Origin: a virus
Virus record (IMG/VR): IMGVR_UViG_3300047171_000007
Location: 1-39,226 of that record
Length of the DNA: 39,226 nucleotides
Reading direction: 5' to 3' (one strand)
Part shown: one piece after another, positions 23,419 through 32,735 of the stretch
Layout: the number at the start of each line of letters is the position of its first letter
Position numbering within the stretch: the first letter of the stretch is position 1
Position numbers and translations under genes: made by a program
The notes under the pieces: generated by a model
The model's database searches: none
What the model was told of the DNA's origin: nothing
The model's input: the letters and a program-made list of their open reading frames with translations, nothing else

Positions 23419-26400
23419 TAGCCTGCCTGATTCCATGACTGCGCCGTGAACTGTCCGGGCGTGGCGCTATAAGGGACATTACTCGCCACCGAGCTCGGAA
23501 CTGGTATCGAGACGAACAGCCCCGTAACGACATTGGTCATTGTCGGATCGTTCGCCACCACTGAGTAGAGGAACTGCTTCCACGCATCGGTTATCTGCGT
23601 CTGCTCCGAAGTGAAGCCCGAGGCGTTCTGCAACTGAGTCATGTAGTTGTCGTAGCCCTTGATGAGGTTACGGGTGTTGTCGGCAATCTGGGTCTTGGGG
23701 GCGTCGGGGGAGTTGAGGAGACTGCGCATCTCGGTGAGAGCGGCACCTCTATTTTGGCCCGACATGTCCTTTTGCCACTGGTCCCACCACACGGGGTTCT
23801 TCATCGCGTAGTTGCCGAGCGTCCCATTGGCTGGAGTGTTGCCCGGCTGACCGTTCCCCCAGAACGCTTGCTCGGCGGCGTACTTGGCCGAACCTGAGAG
23901 GTTCTTAATCTGCGCTTCGTATTGGGGCATCCACTTGCCGAGGACGATTGCGTTGCCCGCATTGGCGTACAACTGGGCGATGTACCCCGACAGGTCGTTG
24001 TTGCTGGTGTCACCAGGGGTGTACTTCTGACGCAGACCTTGGGCGATCTGCTCGTTGTAGACGTTCGCGTTATACGTCGAGTCGATGTTCATGGGCATCA
24101 TCATCAGACCGGCGGCGGGGTATTTCCTCAGCATCGAACGGTTGTCGATGATCCACTGTTCTGCCTGCACCGACGCGGGGACCGAGCCGGTGGGCGAGTA
24201 CGACTGGAACACCGTGAAGGGGGAGGCGTCGGGGTTGTTGGCGATGAACTCCTGTATCCCCTTCGACACCGAGCCGGTCTGCTTGATGTCGTAGGCGACG
24301 GCAGCATTGAAGATGTTGTACTCAGAGTTGGTGAGTTCCGGCGAGACGGGGGTGGCCATTCCGACCAGGGCCTTCATCACGTACATGATGCGCGTCTGGT
24401 TCCTCACGCGGTCGAGGAACGACTGCATCGCCATCGGGTCGGTGACGGCCAAGGTGGGGTCGGGGAGTTGGTGGTTGTAGTCCATCGTCACCAGGACTTG
24501 CATCATGGTCGAGTTGAAGGAGCGTGAGTTAAACGTCGGCTCGGCAGCGGTGACCAGACGCTGGAGAATAGTGTTGGGAATCATCTGGGTGAGTATCGAC
24601 TCGTTGGCGGTGGGGCCGAGGATGGCGTTGGTCGCCACGGCCATGTCGGCCTTCAACTGAGGGGAGAGGGTCTCGGGGAACATACTGTTAATCGCCGAGA
24701 GCGGGATGGCGACGACGGGACCGAGGTTCACCCTCACCCCATCGGAGAGCGGGAAGATGACGCTGGACGAGGAGAGGTTCCACCCCATCCCGACGGGCGA
24801 CGCTCCTTCGACCGGAGCACCGATGGCGGACAAGACGTTAGCCACTCCTGCGGTCATGAACCCCGTCCCCGGCACGACGAGGTAGCCGTTGCCGTTGGGG
24901 CCAGTGAACACTTGGCCGACGTTGTGCATGTTGGAGATCATCAACTGGTACTTGCGAAACGCCGCCGGGTCCTCCGCCAGCAAGCGCCCCATCCTGCGAT
25001 ACGCCTGCTCCTGAGCGAAGTAGAACGGTGCCCAGTTCCTGAACGTCGTCGTCCACTGGGTGCGGTCGGTGAGGTTGTGGACATTGCGCGTGACGTTGTA
25101 GGCGGTGCGGTTCATCGCTGTGACCCACGCCTCGTCCTCGTTCATCACCCCTGAATCGACGGCCTTCTCCAACATTGCGTACTGCTTCTTGAACTCGGTG
25201 AAGGCAATGGGCTGGCGCGACATGAAGTTGACCATCGGATTCAGAACCTTGCGAAAGCCCACGTCCGCAATGCGCTGGATGGTTGACGTACCGGCAGGCA
25301 GTAGTTCGCGCCCCTTGACCAGGGAGGGTCGGCTCTCTTCGGCGATGGCGTCCAACTCGTCGAGAGCGACCCCTTCGCCCTTGGAGATGTGGTCGAGTAG
25401 GTCGGTGTTGACGACCCGATCCACCCCACCCCTCGTCACCCCTCGCAGACACTGGACGATGGTCGCGGCCCACTCGTCGAAGTTATCCACCCCCTGCTTG
25501 GGGCCATCGGGGAACATCGAGACCTTGGGGGTCATCGTGGACGACTCTCTCAACATCCGACCGCGCTGGTCCTCGGGGAGGTTGCGTAGGTAGTGCGCGA
25601 CGGTCTGGGTGGCGTTCTGGGTGGCCTCGTCAAGAGACTTACCCGCCCGTAAATCTTGGCTCATCAGGTGCGCGGCCATTTGACCGGCGGGGTCGTTGGC
25701 GTACTCCTTCAAGGCGGCCTGCCACGCGGGAAGGTGTTGCTTGGACTCAACCCCGAACTTGGCGAAGGTGCTGCCCTTCTTCATCGGCGCGTCGAACGCG
25801 GCCCGACGCATCAGACTCAAGGACTTCTCCTCACGCGAGAGAATCTCCTCGGAATAGTTGTGCCCGGAGTTGATGGCGGGGTCCACGAACTGACCACCCA
25901 GGTACTCGATGTAACGAGAGGCGAGAGTGGCGTCTTTCATGTCCCCGCCCGTCAGACGGTAGGCGAGGCCGAGGATGGCGGAAACCTCCCCGTTGGCCTC
26001 GTGCTTCAGGGACGCTTGGCGCAATTTGTCCACCGCTTCGATGTCCCCACCCTTGGCCTCTAGTTTCTGTGCGGCTTCCCAGAGGCGGTCGGCGGCGGCG
26101 GACTCGGCGGCCTTCACCTCCACCCGTGCGCCGATCTTGGCGACATTGAGTTGGATGCCCGACCTGACCATGTTCGCGAACCCCAGTCGCAGGGAGTTGG
26201 GGATGAGTTCGGCCAGCGCGATGTGCATGGCGTAAGCGGGGGTGAGCAGGACGAGGGGCTTGAAGACTCCTTGGGTGGCCCAGTCGAAGGCGAAGTCGTC
26301 GATACTGCCGACCATCGAGTGGATGCTCGCTCCGGCCTTCTCCAAGGTCGTCCCGTTGGCGTAGGCGGCCCACTTCGCCAGAGTCTGTGAAGCGTGACGG

Positions 26401-28037
26401 GCGGTTCTAAGGTCGAGGAATTGGAGTTTGCCGGTCTGGTTCTTCAGTATCCCGGCCCCGTACTCCCAACTGGACTCGGCGTCGTGAACGATGGAGAGGT
26501 TCTTACCCTCGTCGTTCAACCCGTAGATGGCTTCGCGCCCGAACATCCCTCCCGCGAGGGCTTCGTCCAACGCTCGCCCGACCTTGCGCTGCATCAGCGG
26601 ATCGGCGAAGAGCGAGAGATACTCCTCCTGTGTCTGGCCTCGGAACCCGGCCATGTTCATCAGAGTAGAGAGTTGCAGGTTGCGGTAAATCTGAATCTTG
26701 CCCGGCAGGTCGGCGTTGGCGTACTTGTCCGCAATCGCGGCGGCGGTCTGGCGGTTCTCGGTGAAGAGCGCCATCCTCGCGATTCCCGTGGTGCCGTCGT
26801 CGATGGAGGTAGGGTCAAACTCCTTCATGGAATACCCACGCGACACCTCGTCCCACGCGTCAGGGATACGGGCGGTGTTCTTATACATCTTCTGCAGGAG
26901 GCCGATGTCGGAGTTGCCCATCGCTTCGTGCAGGGCTTGGAAGGGAACGCGAGTGATCGCCAGAGAAGGGACTTGGCCGGAGAACACCATCTCGTTCGCC
27001 CTCACCGCATCCTTGAACACCTGACCCACCGCTTCGGGGGTGTCCGCTCTACCCAAGGCTCGCAGAAGGTTCTGTTGCTGGGCGAAGGGTCGATACGCGG
27101 GTGTTAGAGCAATCTCCCCGGCGGACTTATTGGCGATGTCTTGGAACGCCCGTCGGACCGAACCGTACTGGTCGTAGGCACGTTGCACATCCTCGGCTGT
27201 GGCGACCCCCGTCCCTCCGAAGTAGTCACCGAGTTTGCCTGCGGCCGCCGTAGCGGAGGCCCCGGATACTTCTCCGGCCACCCCGAGCAACTCCGTCCCC
27301 CCGACCTGCATGTCCGCGATACCGTCGATGAGACCGGAGGTCAACTTGAAGTCCAGCGACCCCTGCTTCAACTGGGGGATGACGTGTGACAATTCTGTCA
27401 CAACATCTCGCCCGAAGGAGACCGGATTGTGGGTGTTGGGATCGACGTAGGTGTTGCCGTCGGTGGTCCTCTGCCACGAGTCATTGTAGGACAGCTGCCC
27501 TTCGAGCGCGGTGACGGCTTCGGCCCCCAGCACCCCGCCGTAGAAACCACCACCGAGGGTTCCCAGCACGGCCCCGGCGGCTATCCCCACCCCTTCACCG
27601 AGCGCGGCCAGCGCCCCGTGTCGCGCCTCCACGTCGTGCAGGTAGCGGTACTCGTGCTGGACGAACTGCATGGGCTTGTTCATCACGTTCAGAACTGGCG
27701 AGGCGGCTTGCAGGGTATCTTTTATCCCGACCGAGGCGTCGTGAGCGACCGGGGCGACGACCTTGGTGGAGAACCAGTTGAGCGCGTCGGTGATGGCTGA
27801 TGGCTGAGACTCGGTGGACTGGGCGACGGCCTGCTGGGAGTTGGTGTCGGAGATGACCTGGGTACTCCTGGCGACGGCTTGGGCGTTGCCGGTCGGGTCT
27901 GAGGACGCCGAGGCGAGGTCCACCGTCAGACCGGGGGACTTGGAGAGTTCGGGGGCGGCTTTGAGGACCTGGGTGAGTTTCTGGTCCAGGGTGGGAGACG
28001 GTAGAGCGGGTGTGGTGGTCGGGGGGAGCATCGTCAT
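23418..28037 (-). CDS. Very large putative ejection protein (1539 residues)
   Basis: The longest gene of the window. After a Pro/Thr-rich start, residues about 141-178 form a Gly/Ala hydrophobic stretch (GEGVGIAAGAVLGTLGGGFY) that could insert in a membrane. The remainder is mainly helical with scattered aromatic motifs (LLTPAYAMHIALAELIPNSL, FRNWAPFYFAQEQAYRRMGR, FMSRQPIAFTEFKKQYAMLE). No polymerase, protease or lysozyme motif was recognised. Large helical proteins of this size in podoviruses (T7 gp16, N4 vRNAP, P22-like ejection proteins) are carried inside the head and ejected with the DNA. A tape-measure role cannot be excluded. No clear Shine-Dalgarno site precedes the ATG at 28037. Confidence 0.6.
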   Translation of the reverse strand: MTMLPPTTTPALPSPTLDQKLTQVLKAAPELSKSPGLTVDLASASSDPTGNAQAVARSTQVISDTNSQQAVAQSTESQPSAITDALNWFSTKVVAPVAHDASVGIKDTLQAASPVLNVMNKPMQFVQHEYRYLHDVEARHGALAALGEGVGIAAGAVLGTLGGGFYGGVLGAEAVTALEGQLSYNDSWQRTTDGNTYVDPNTHNPVSFGRDVVTELSHVIPQLKQGSLDFKLTSGLIDGIADMQVGGTELLGVAGEVSGASATAAAGKLGDYFGGTGVATAEDVQRAYDQYGSVRRAFQDIANKSAGEIALTPAYRPFAQQQNLLRALGRADTPEAVGQVFKDAVRANEMVFSGQVPSLAITRVPFQALHEAMGNSDIGLLQKMYKNTARIPDAWDEVSRGYSMKEFDPTSIDDGTTGIARMALFTENRQTAAAIADKYANADLPGKIQIYRNLQLSTLMNMAGFRGQTQEEYLSLFADPLMQRKVGRALDEALAGGMFGREAIYGLNDEGKNLSIVHDAESSWEYGAGILKNQTGKLQFLDLRTARHASQTLAKWAAYANGTTLEKAGASIHSMVGSIDDFAFDWATQGVFKPLVLLTPAYAMHIALAELIPNSLRLGFANMVRSGIQLNVAKIGARVEVKAAESAAADRLWEAAQKLEAKGGDIEAVDKLRQASLKHEANGEVSAILGLAYRLTGGDMKDATLASRYIEYLGGQFVDPAINSGHNYSEEILSREEKSLSLMRRAAFDAPMKKGSTFAKFGVESKQHLPAWQAALKEYANDPAGQMAAHLMSQDLRAGKSLDEATQNATQTVAHYLRNLPEDQRGRMLRESSTMTPKVSMFPDGPKQGVDNFDEWAATIVQCLRGVTRGGVDRVVNTDLLDHISKGEGVALDELDAIAEESRPSLVKGRELLPAGTSTIQRIADVGFRKVLNPMVNFMSRQPIAFTEFKKQYAMLEKAVDSGVMNEDEAWVTAMNRTAYNVTRNVHNLTDRTQWTTTFRNWAPFYFAQEQAYRRMGRLLAEDPAAFRKYQLMISNMHNVGQVFTGPNGNGYLVVPGTGFMTAGVANVLSAIGAPVEGASPVGMGWNLSSSSVIFPLSDGVRVNLGPVVAIPLSAINSMFPETLSPQLKADMAVATNAILGPTANESILTQMIPNTILQRLVTAAEPTFNSRSFNSTMMQVLVTMDYNHQLPDPTLAVTDPMAMQSFLDRVRNQTRIMYVMKALVGMATPVSPELTNSEYNIFNAAVAYDIKQTGSVSKGIQEFIANNPDASPFTVFQSYSPTGSVPASVQAEQWIIDNRSMLRKYPAAGLMMMPMNIDSTYNANVYNEQIAQGLRQKYTPGDTSNNDLSGYIAQLYANAGNAIVLGKWMPQYEAQIKNLSGSAKYAAEQAFWGNGQPGNTPANGTLGNYAMKNPVWWDQWQKDMSGQNRGAALTEMRSLLNSPDAPKTQIADNTRNLIKGYDNYMTQLQNASGFTSEQTQITDAWKQFLYSVVANDPTMTNVVTGLFVSIPVPSSVASNVPYSATPGQFTAQSWNQAG

Positions 28038-28066
28038 TTGACTTATACCCCCGTTGTGTTTACACT
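28038..28066 (+). promoter_or_regulatory. Plus-strand promoter for the embedded small gene
   Basis: TTGACT (28038-28043), a 17-nt spacer and TACACT (28061-28066) form a near-consensus sigma70-type promoter. The same -10 hexamer and spacing occur in the scaffold promoter on the other strand. Seven bases separate the -10 from an ATG, so the transcript would be leaderless. Confidence 0.75.
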
Positions 28067-28073
28067 ACGGCCT

Positions 28074-28196
28074 ATGAGAGAACTGCATTCCCAGGGAGTG
28101 GATGAGGACAAGGGCTGGCCGTTGCGCGTCGTGTGGATACTCGTGGCGATCGTATACGGCGGAACGCTCATCGGCTTCATCCATGCTCTGATCTGA
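28074..28196 (+). CDS. 40-residue membrane protein on the opposite strand of the late operon (moron-like)
   Basis: The ATG at 28074 opens 40 codons with a polar N-terminus (RELHSQGVDEDKGWPLR) and one clear membrane span (VVWILVAIVYGGTLIGFIHA) to the TGA at 28194. It fills the only sizeable gap between the large ejection gene and the small head genes, and it is read against them from its own consensus promoter. It has no Shine-Dalgarno site, as expected for a leaderless mRNA. Independent small genes of this kind (morons) often alter the infected or lysogenic host, for example by superinfection exclusion at the membrane. The coding call is supported by promoter, gap and composition; the role is inference. 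Confidence 0.7.
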   Translation: MRELHSQGVDEDKGWPLRVVWILVAIVYGGTLIGFIHALI

Positions 28197-28197
28197 G

Positions 28198-28662
28198 TCA
28201 CATCGCCCCGCCCTGAGCACGGGCGGCCAAGTCCTTGATGGCGGAACTCGCGGTAGGGCTCTGCGCCATCGAGGTCAAGAGGTGAGCGAGCGTCCCCTGT
28301 TCGATGGTGCTCTGACGGGCGGCGGCGCCGATACCGCTCAACACCTCCGGCCCGCCTCCGGGTCCCATCGGCAGTCCGTGGGTGACGGGTTCGTTCGGTC
28401 GCTCGGTGGGGCGGGTGAGAGGTCCGTTGGAGAGCGGTGGGGCAATGGGCGGACCAAGGGGTGGAGATGGGGGGGCACCCCCCGGTCCCGCACCGGGTGA
28501 AGAGTTGCCCGGTGCGTCAGGTGGACCCATAGGTATCTGCTGTTGGGCGGCTCGCTGTTGGGCGGCTTCGCCGTAGTCCTGTCCGGGGACGGTCTGAGCA
28601 GTGGGTCGAGTGAGGTCCGAGCGGTTCGGCGTCAGTGAACGAGAGGCGCGGGCGTGGGGCAC
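28198..28662 (-). CDS. Pro/Gly-rich head-region protein
   Basis: 154 residues from a GTG that shares a base with the previous TAG. The middle (about 45-105) is low-complexity Pro/Gly (GPPDAPGNSSPGAGPGGAPP), and the C-terminal 45 residues are a helical Ala-rich domain (EQGTLAHLLTSMAQSPTASS). No family is recognised. Its place between portal and ejection genes suggests a head-completion or ejection-associated role. Confidence 0.5.
   Translation of the reverse strand: MPHARASRSLTPNRSDLTRPTAQTVPGQDYGEAAQQRAAQQQIPMGPPDAPGNSSPGAGPGGAPPSPPLGPPIAPPLSNGPLTRPTERPNEPVTHGLPMGPGGGPEVLSGIGAAARQSTIEQGTLAHLLTSMAQSPTASSAIKDLAARAQGGAM
28208..28226 (+). terminator. Possible terminator hairpin after the embedded gene
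   Basis: A 6-bp GC inverted repeat (CCGCCC / GGGCGG, 7-nt loop) begins 11 nt after the plus-strand stop codon. No U-run follows, and the bases also encode the end of the head gene on the other strand, so this is weak. Confidence 0.3.
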
Positions 28663-28949
28663 TAGTAGTCCAGGGCTCTCTTGAGCAGACCAAGTTGGTC
28701 AATGTAGGTGGTGCCGGGACGCCGCACGATGCTGACTAGCCCCTCATCGGTATCAGACATCGACTGTGACTCGGTCACTAGCACCCAGCGTGTGAGGACG
28801 AAGGGACCATCACTAAGATCCTGCCCGGAGTCCTCACGAATCTGCTCCACCTCAGACTGGTTGATGCCAAGCAACGCTTCGTTTGATTCGATGAACGCGG
28901 CGAGGGACTCGCGCCTACGCTTTACCAGTTCGTCCACTTCGGATGTCAT
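28662..28949 (-). CDS. Small hypothetical protein downstream of the portal
   Basis: 95 residues from the ATG at 28949, which shares a base with the portal stop (TGATG); a GTG one codon earlier is also possible. The N-terminal half is a charged helix (EVDELVKRRRESLAAFIESN), and the second half is beta-like (GPFVLTRWVLVTESQSMSDT, VSIVRRPGTTYIDQLGLLKR). It could be a small head-tail or regulatory protein. No domain is recognised, but composition and coupling leave little doubt it is a gene. Confidence 0.55.
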   Translation of the reverse strand: MTSEVDELVKRRRESLAAFIESNEALLGINQSEVEQIREDSGQDLSDGPFVLTRWVLVTESQSMSDTDEGLVSIVRRPGTTYIDQLGLLKRALDY

Positions 28950-30814
28950 CACTGCGCCATGGCGTTCGGAGGCGGTGCGGACATCGCCTGCTCAGAACCT
29001 GACTGTGCGGCGGGCTTGCGGAGATTACCCAGGATTTGAGCGAGTGCTCCTTGACCGGCGGGTGGGGTGGGGAGTCCTCCCTGGACTCCGGGGGCGGCGG
29101 CCATGCCCGGTTGTGCGCCGGGGGAAGCGGGCTGGGGTTGCATCGCCTGCTGAGCGGCTTGCTCCTTTTGCATCTCTTGGTGGACTTTGGTCAGCGCGTC
29201 CTCGGGATTCGTCTTGCCGTCCTGCAAGGCTTGGGCGAAGCGGGCCACGAACGTCGGGTCGATCTGACCTTGGGAAGCCTGCTGTTCGACCGAACTCATC
29301 ATCGCTCGGCGGGCGTTGGAGATGTAGATGCGAGCGAGTTCCTCCTGCACGTCCTCCACGGCGGGGTCCATCTCCATGAACGTCTGGGGGGAGATGGTCT
29401 CCATCTGAAGTCTCTGGCCCATCGCGATGACGAAGGAGTTGGCGTCGGTGCCGGTCATGCCGTACTTGACGACGTTCTGGTCGTTGAAGAACACGTCGTT
29501 GGGGACGTAGTCTGTCTGGGTGACCTTACCGTTCTTGGGGATGTAGAAGGAGGTGGCCTTTGCCCCGAAGTACCCCTTCTGAATCGCTATCGCCCGACGG
29601 TTCTCCGCTTCCAGAGAGTCCTCGAATAACTCTTGGTGCTCCTGGACTGGCATATCAATGGCAGCTCCAAGGACTGCTTCACCTCTGCGAGCAGTTCGGA
29701 TGTTCGTGGCCGACTCTCCTCCGAGTTCAGCAGGAAGTCCGCCAGCTAGACGACCCGTTCTCTCCAGCCGGTCCTGCATCTGAGAGGCTTGAATAGAGGG
29801 TTGGGTCTGGGTGGTCTGCAACATGCCGTTGCGAATCTCGCCGATCTGCCCCGTCAACCCGTCAGCGGGGACGATAATCTCCGCCACGCCCGGAGAGTTG
29901 GGGTGTGAGACCAGCCACTGCTCGGGGAAGATGCTCTGCTTGATGGCGATGTACTCCAGCGCCGCGAGTTTGCTGGCGTTGTGGTAGATGGGCAGCAACT
30001 GGTCGAACATCCCCTGCAACTTCGACAGTGAGATGCGACCGGGGTAGACCGTCAACGGCATCTGCGCCCGGTTCACCGTCCGGGCCAGCAGCACCACGGA
30101 CTGCGTGCCGACGTTCTCGTAACTGGTGGCACCGAACTTGGGGGTGTTCGTCTCCCTCGCCTGACCCAGCGCGACGAGGACGGTCTCCTCGGCGTCGTTG
30201 TATTCGAGAATCTCGAACATCGTGTCGGGGTGAGCGTTGCGCCCCCGGTAGATGACCCCGGCCTGGGCGGGGTAGGACGCCTGCAACCAGGACAGGGGCT
30301 GTTGGTAGGCGTGGATGCAGTCCGAGGGTTCGATGTCGTTGATGTCGATGGTCGGCGAGGGGAAGACGCTCATCGGGTTGAGCACGCGCCAGTGGGGGAT
30401 TTGGCGCTTGTCCAGGGGGTTGAGGCCCATGAACGAGATGGAGACGGGACTCGATGCGTAGCCCAGCAGATACCGCGCCCTTCGACGCAGGACCATGTCC
30501 ATGCGGTTCATGTCCCAATAACTCAGGAGCGCCCGGCGCTTCTGGGCGGCGCGGTTGTCGTGCTCCTTCATCCCCGGACGTAGGGAGTCACAGACCACGT
30601 CGGGCATCGTCGAGGCGATACGCATCGCCAGTTGGTCGAGACCGGGGCCGAGGAGGTTGACGGCCATCGACTTCTCCTCCTGGTCCACTTCAGGCAGAGG
30701 GACGGCCACGTCCCCGTCATACTGCTTGGCGACCTGAGCCCAACGATTGAGGAGGGGACCGCGCTCACCCTGGCGCTGTCGGTACCATTGCTCGATCTGG
30801 AAGATGTCGATCAT
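28949..30814 (-). CDS. Portal protein
   Basis: 621 residues. The order of features fits podovirus-type portals: an N-terminal helix (FQIEQWYRQRQGERGPLLNR), VNLLGPGLDQLAMRIASTMP, a wing region with KRRALLSYWDMNRMDMVLRR and WRVLNPMSVFPSP, and a central helical stretch (QDRLERTGRLAGGLPAELGG, ATNIRTARRGEAV). The C-terminal tail is Gln/Pro/Ala-rich and probably disordered. Twelve copies would form the DNA-translocation ring at the capsid vertex. It follows the terminase at a spacing of only 7 nt, with TAGGAG 4 nt before the ATG. Identification combines length, sequence feel and position. Confidence 0.8.
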   Translation of the reverse strand: MIDIFQIEQWYRQRQGERGPLLNRWAQVAKQYDGDVAVPLPEVDQEEKSMAVNLLGPGLDQLAMRIASTMPDVVCDSLRPGMKEHDNRAAQKRRALLSYWDMNRMDMVLRRRARYLLGYASSPVSISFMGLNPLDKRQIPHWRVLNPMSVFPSPTIDINDIEPSDCIHAYQQPLSWLQASYPAQAGVIYRGRNAHPDTMFEILEYNDAEETVLVALGQARETNTPKFGATSYENVGTQSVVLLARTVNRAQMPLTVYPGRISLSKLQGMFDQLLPIYHNASKLAALEYIAIKQSIFPEQWLVSHPNSPGVAEIIVPADGLTGQIGEIRNGMLQTTQTQPSIQASQMQDRLERTGRLAGGLPAELGGESATNIRTARRGEAVLGAAIDMPVQEHQELFEDSLEAENRRAIAIQKGYFGAKATSFYIPKNGKVTQTDYVPNDVFFNDQNVVKYGMTGTDANSFVIAMGQRLQMETISPQTFMEMDPAVEDVQEELARIYISNARRAMMSSVEQQASQGQIDPTFVARFAQALQDGKTNPEDALTKVHQEMQKEQAAQQAMQPQPASPGAQPGMAAAPGVQGGLPTPPAGQGALAQILGNLRKPAAQSGSEQAMSAPPPNAMAQ

Positions 30815-30821
30815 CAGTCTC

Positions 30822-32705
30822 CTAGGACGCTCTGCTCATTGTACGTCCTGATAGCCACGACGGACGGCCTTGTCGAACCGGCGTGGAGTTGGCGCGGTGA
30901 AGGTACTGCATCTGAAAGAGAGCGAACCAGCACGCCATCACGCAGTCGTCGGTCGAGGCTTGGGGATACCTCGTCACCTCATCGACCAGTTTCATCGCCA
31001 GCGCCCGGCCCTTGCCCACCCCCGGCGTCCTAGACACCTTTCCGGGCAGTCGGATGTTGCCATACTTGAACTTGGGGGCGATCATCTGCACCCCGAACTC
31101 CTCGGATGTCTTGTTGCGATACGTGTCGTGGGGGATTATCTGCACCTGGTTCTTCGCCTGCCACTTCAGGACGTGGTCGTACTTGAGCAGGAACCGCTGA
31201 GCTCCGTTCTGCTCGACTATCCAGTGCGAGATGGGGATGCCCAAATCCCGGCTCATCTGCTGCCAATCCTCCATCACCCCCGAGTAGGTGTGCGAGTTCT
31301 GGTTCCAGTCGAGGAAATCCGGCGCGTCCATGCCCTGCCTGAGCAGGTCGATGAGGAACCACTGGTCACTGGGTTCGTTATACAGCCACCACTGAATAGC
31401 CCAGTACCTGGTGGGAGAGGGGTCCACGGAGACTATCGAGTAACTCGGGGCCGAGAGGCCCTGGGGGACCTCCAACCTATCCCTCTCCTTGTCCCAACAC
31501 CCCGGAAACCCCCCGGTCCCGGCGACCCAGGCGGGGTTCACCAGCGTCGCATCGGGCGACACGTCCTCCTGCTGGTAGACCTGGGCGAAGGTGTCGGGGC
31601 GGTTCTTCATCATCCCCGAGATTTCGCGCCAGGTTATCCGTCTCGGCGATAACAGGCACCCGTCGGGGTAGGCGGGCGCACTCCACTTGTGGGTCTCCTT
31701 GCCCTTGCAGAGTTCGTCGTAGTGGGCCTTGTAGATGATTTGGTGGTACTTGCGCTGCACCCCCTCGTCCTCTCTCAGAGAGACCCCCTCGGTGTCCTCG
31801 TCGTCCCCGTCCTCTATCTCGGCCACCTCCACGTCCAAGCAGTAGCGGTAGAGGTCGTTCGCCCCCATCCTCTGACCCTGGAGGATTAAGAGTCCCCCCG
31901 GCTCCAGACGGCGTTCGGCGTAGGTGTCCCACCAGTCGCGGTCCTTCTCGATGGCGTCGAGAGTACGGAGTCGGTTCGAGGTGACGAGGTCGTCCCAGAT
32001 GCAGAAGTCGTAGCGACCGCCGATGAATTCCTGGTCGCGTCCGACGGCGGTCCACGTGGGTTCCTTGGAGGTGATGGCTCGCCCCCCGAACTGCTCGACG
32101 ATGAAGGCGTCCTTGGTCCAGGCTTCGGCGTCCTGGGGCTTCATCCGCCCGAAGTCCCCCGAGATGGTCGCGACCGCATCAACCGCGACGCCCTTCTGCT
32201 TGTCCTCGTCGTCGGCCAGGATGGGGGCGGTCGCCTCCAACGCTCGACGGATCTGCGAGGTGTAGCGAGAGGCGAGTTTCGAGGTGGCACTCCCCACTAG
32301 TCCACGAATGGCCCGGTCGCGACACGTCAACCACAGGGGGATGGCGTAGGTGAAGGTGCTGGATTTACCCGCACCCGGCGCGACGTTGATGACGCAATAC
32401 TCCTTATCAGGGGTTTTAAGAAGTTCGACGATCCTGTTGGCCGCGTCCACCTGCCACGGCAACCCGATCCTGCCCAGATACCGCTCCTGGAAGTACCCGA
32501 AATCCTCCAGCGCCCGTTGCGCCTCAGGGGGTAGGGCCGAGACCGCACGCGGGTCGGGCATCTCGCGGTTCGCCCGTGACGCCGTTCGGTACTGCACCCC
32601 ATCGGGCTGTTTGGACTCGAAGCGTTTGGCGGAGGAGATGCCGATACTCGCCATCCGAGCCGCCTGGGTCATGTTCAACCCGTTGGCGCGCCCTTGCACG
32701 TACAC
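30822..32705 (-). CDS. terL: Terminase large subunit (packaging ATPase-nuclease)
   Basis: 627 residues. The ATPase half has Walker A (APGAGKSS, 109-116), Walker B (FCIWDD, 234-239) and the coupling motif LQGQRM (275-280). The nuclease half has SIVSVDPSPTRYWAI with Asp428, WIVEQNG with Glu498 and STDDC with Asp586/587, the usual three acidic clusters of the RNase-H-like fold. It pumps DNA into the procapsid through the portal and cuts it. The N-terminus (GLNMTQAARMASIGISSAKR) looks like a helix-turn-helix of the small-subunit type, which could explain why no separate small terminase is seen. The GTG at 32705 is used. In-frame codons upstream (TEAQWT) also fit the domain, so a non-standard start such as the ATT at 32729 behind GAGGTGAG is possible. 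Confidence 0.9.
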   Translation of the reverse strand: MYVQGRANGLNMTQAARMASIGISSAKRFESKQPDGVQYRTASRANREMPDPRAVSALPPEAQRALEDFGYFQERYLGRIGLPWQVDAANRIVELLKTPDKEYCVINVAPGAGKSSTFTYAIPLWLTCRDRAIRGLVGSATSKLASRYTSQIRRALEATAPILADDEDKQKGVAVDAVATISGDFGRMKPQDAEAWTKDAFIVEQFGGRAITSKEPTWTAVGRDQEFIGGRYDFCIWDDLVTSNRLRTLDAIEKDRDWWDTYAERRLEPGGLLILQGQRMGANDLYRYCLDVEVAEIEDGDDEDTEGVSLREDEGVQRKYHQIIYKAHYDELCKGKETHKWSAPAYPDGCLLSPRRITWREISGMMKNRPDTFAQVYQQEDVSPDATLVNPAWVAGTGGFPGCWDKERDRLEVPQGLSAPSYSIVSVDPSPTRYWAIQWWLYNEPSDQWFLIDLLRQGMDAPDFLDWNQNSHTYSGVMEDWQQMSRDLGIPISHWIVEQNGAQRFLLKYDHVLKWQAKNQVQIIPHDTYRNKTSEEFGVQMIAPKFKYGNIRLPGKVSRTPGVGKGRALAMKLVDEVTRYPQASTDDCVMACWFALFQMQYLHRANSTPVRQGRPSWLSGRTMSRAS

Positions 32706-32735
32706 CGTCCATTGCGCCTCAGTTATAATGGTCGC

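Noticed and set aside
26394-27107. Plus-strand ORF of 237 codons
   Set aside because: Antisense shadow within the 1539-residue gene, without promoter or ribosome-binding site.
27385-27402. Perfect palindrome TGTGACA-attc-TGTCACA
   Set aside because: Resembles a CRP-type site but lies in the middle of a large gene with no promoter nearby; probably chance.
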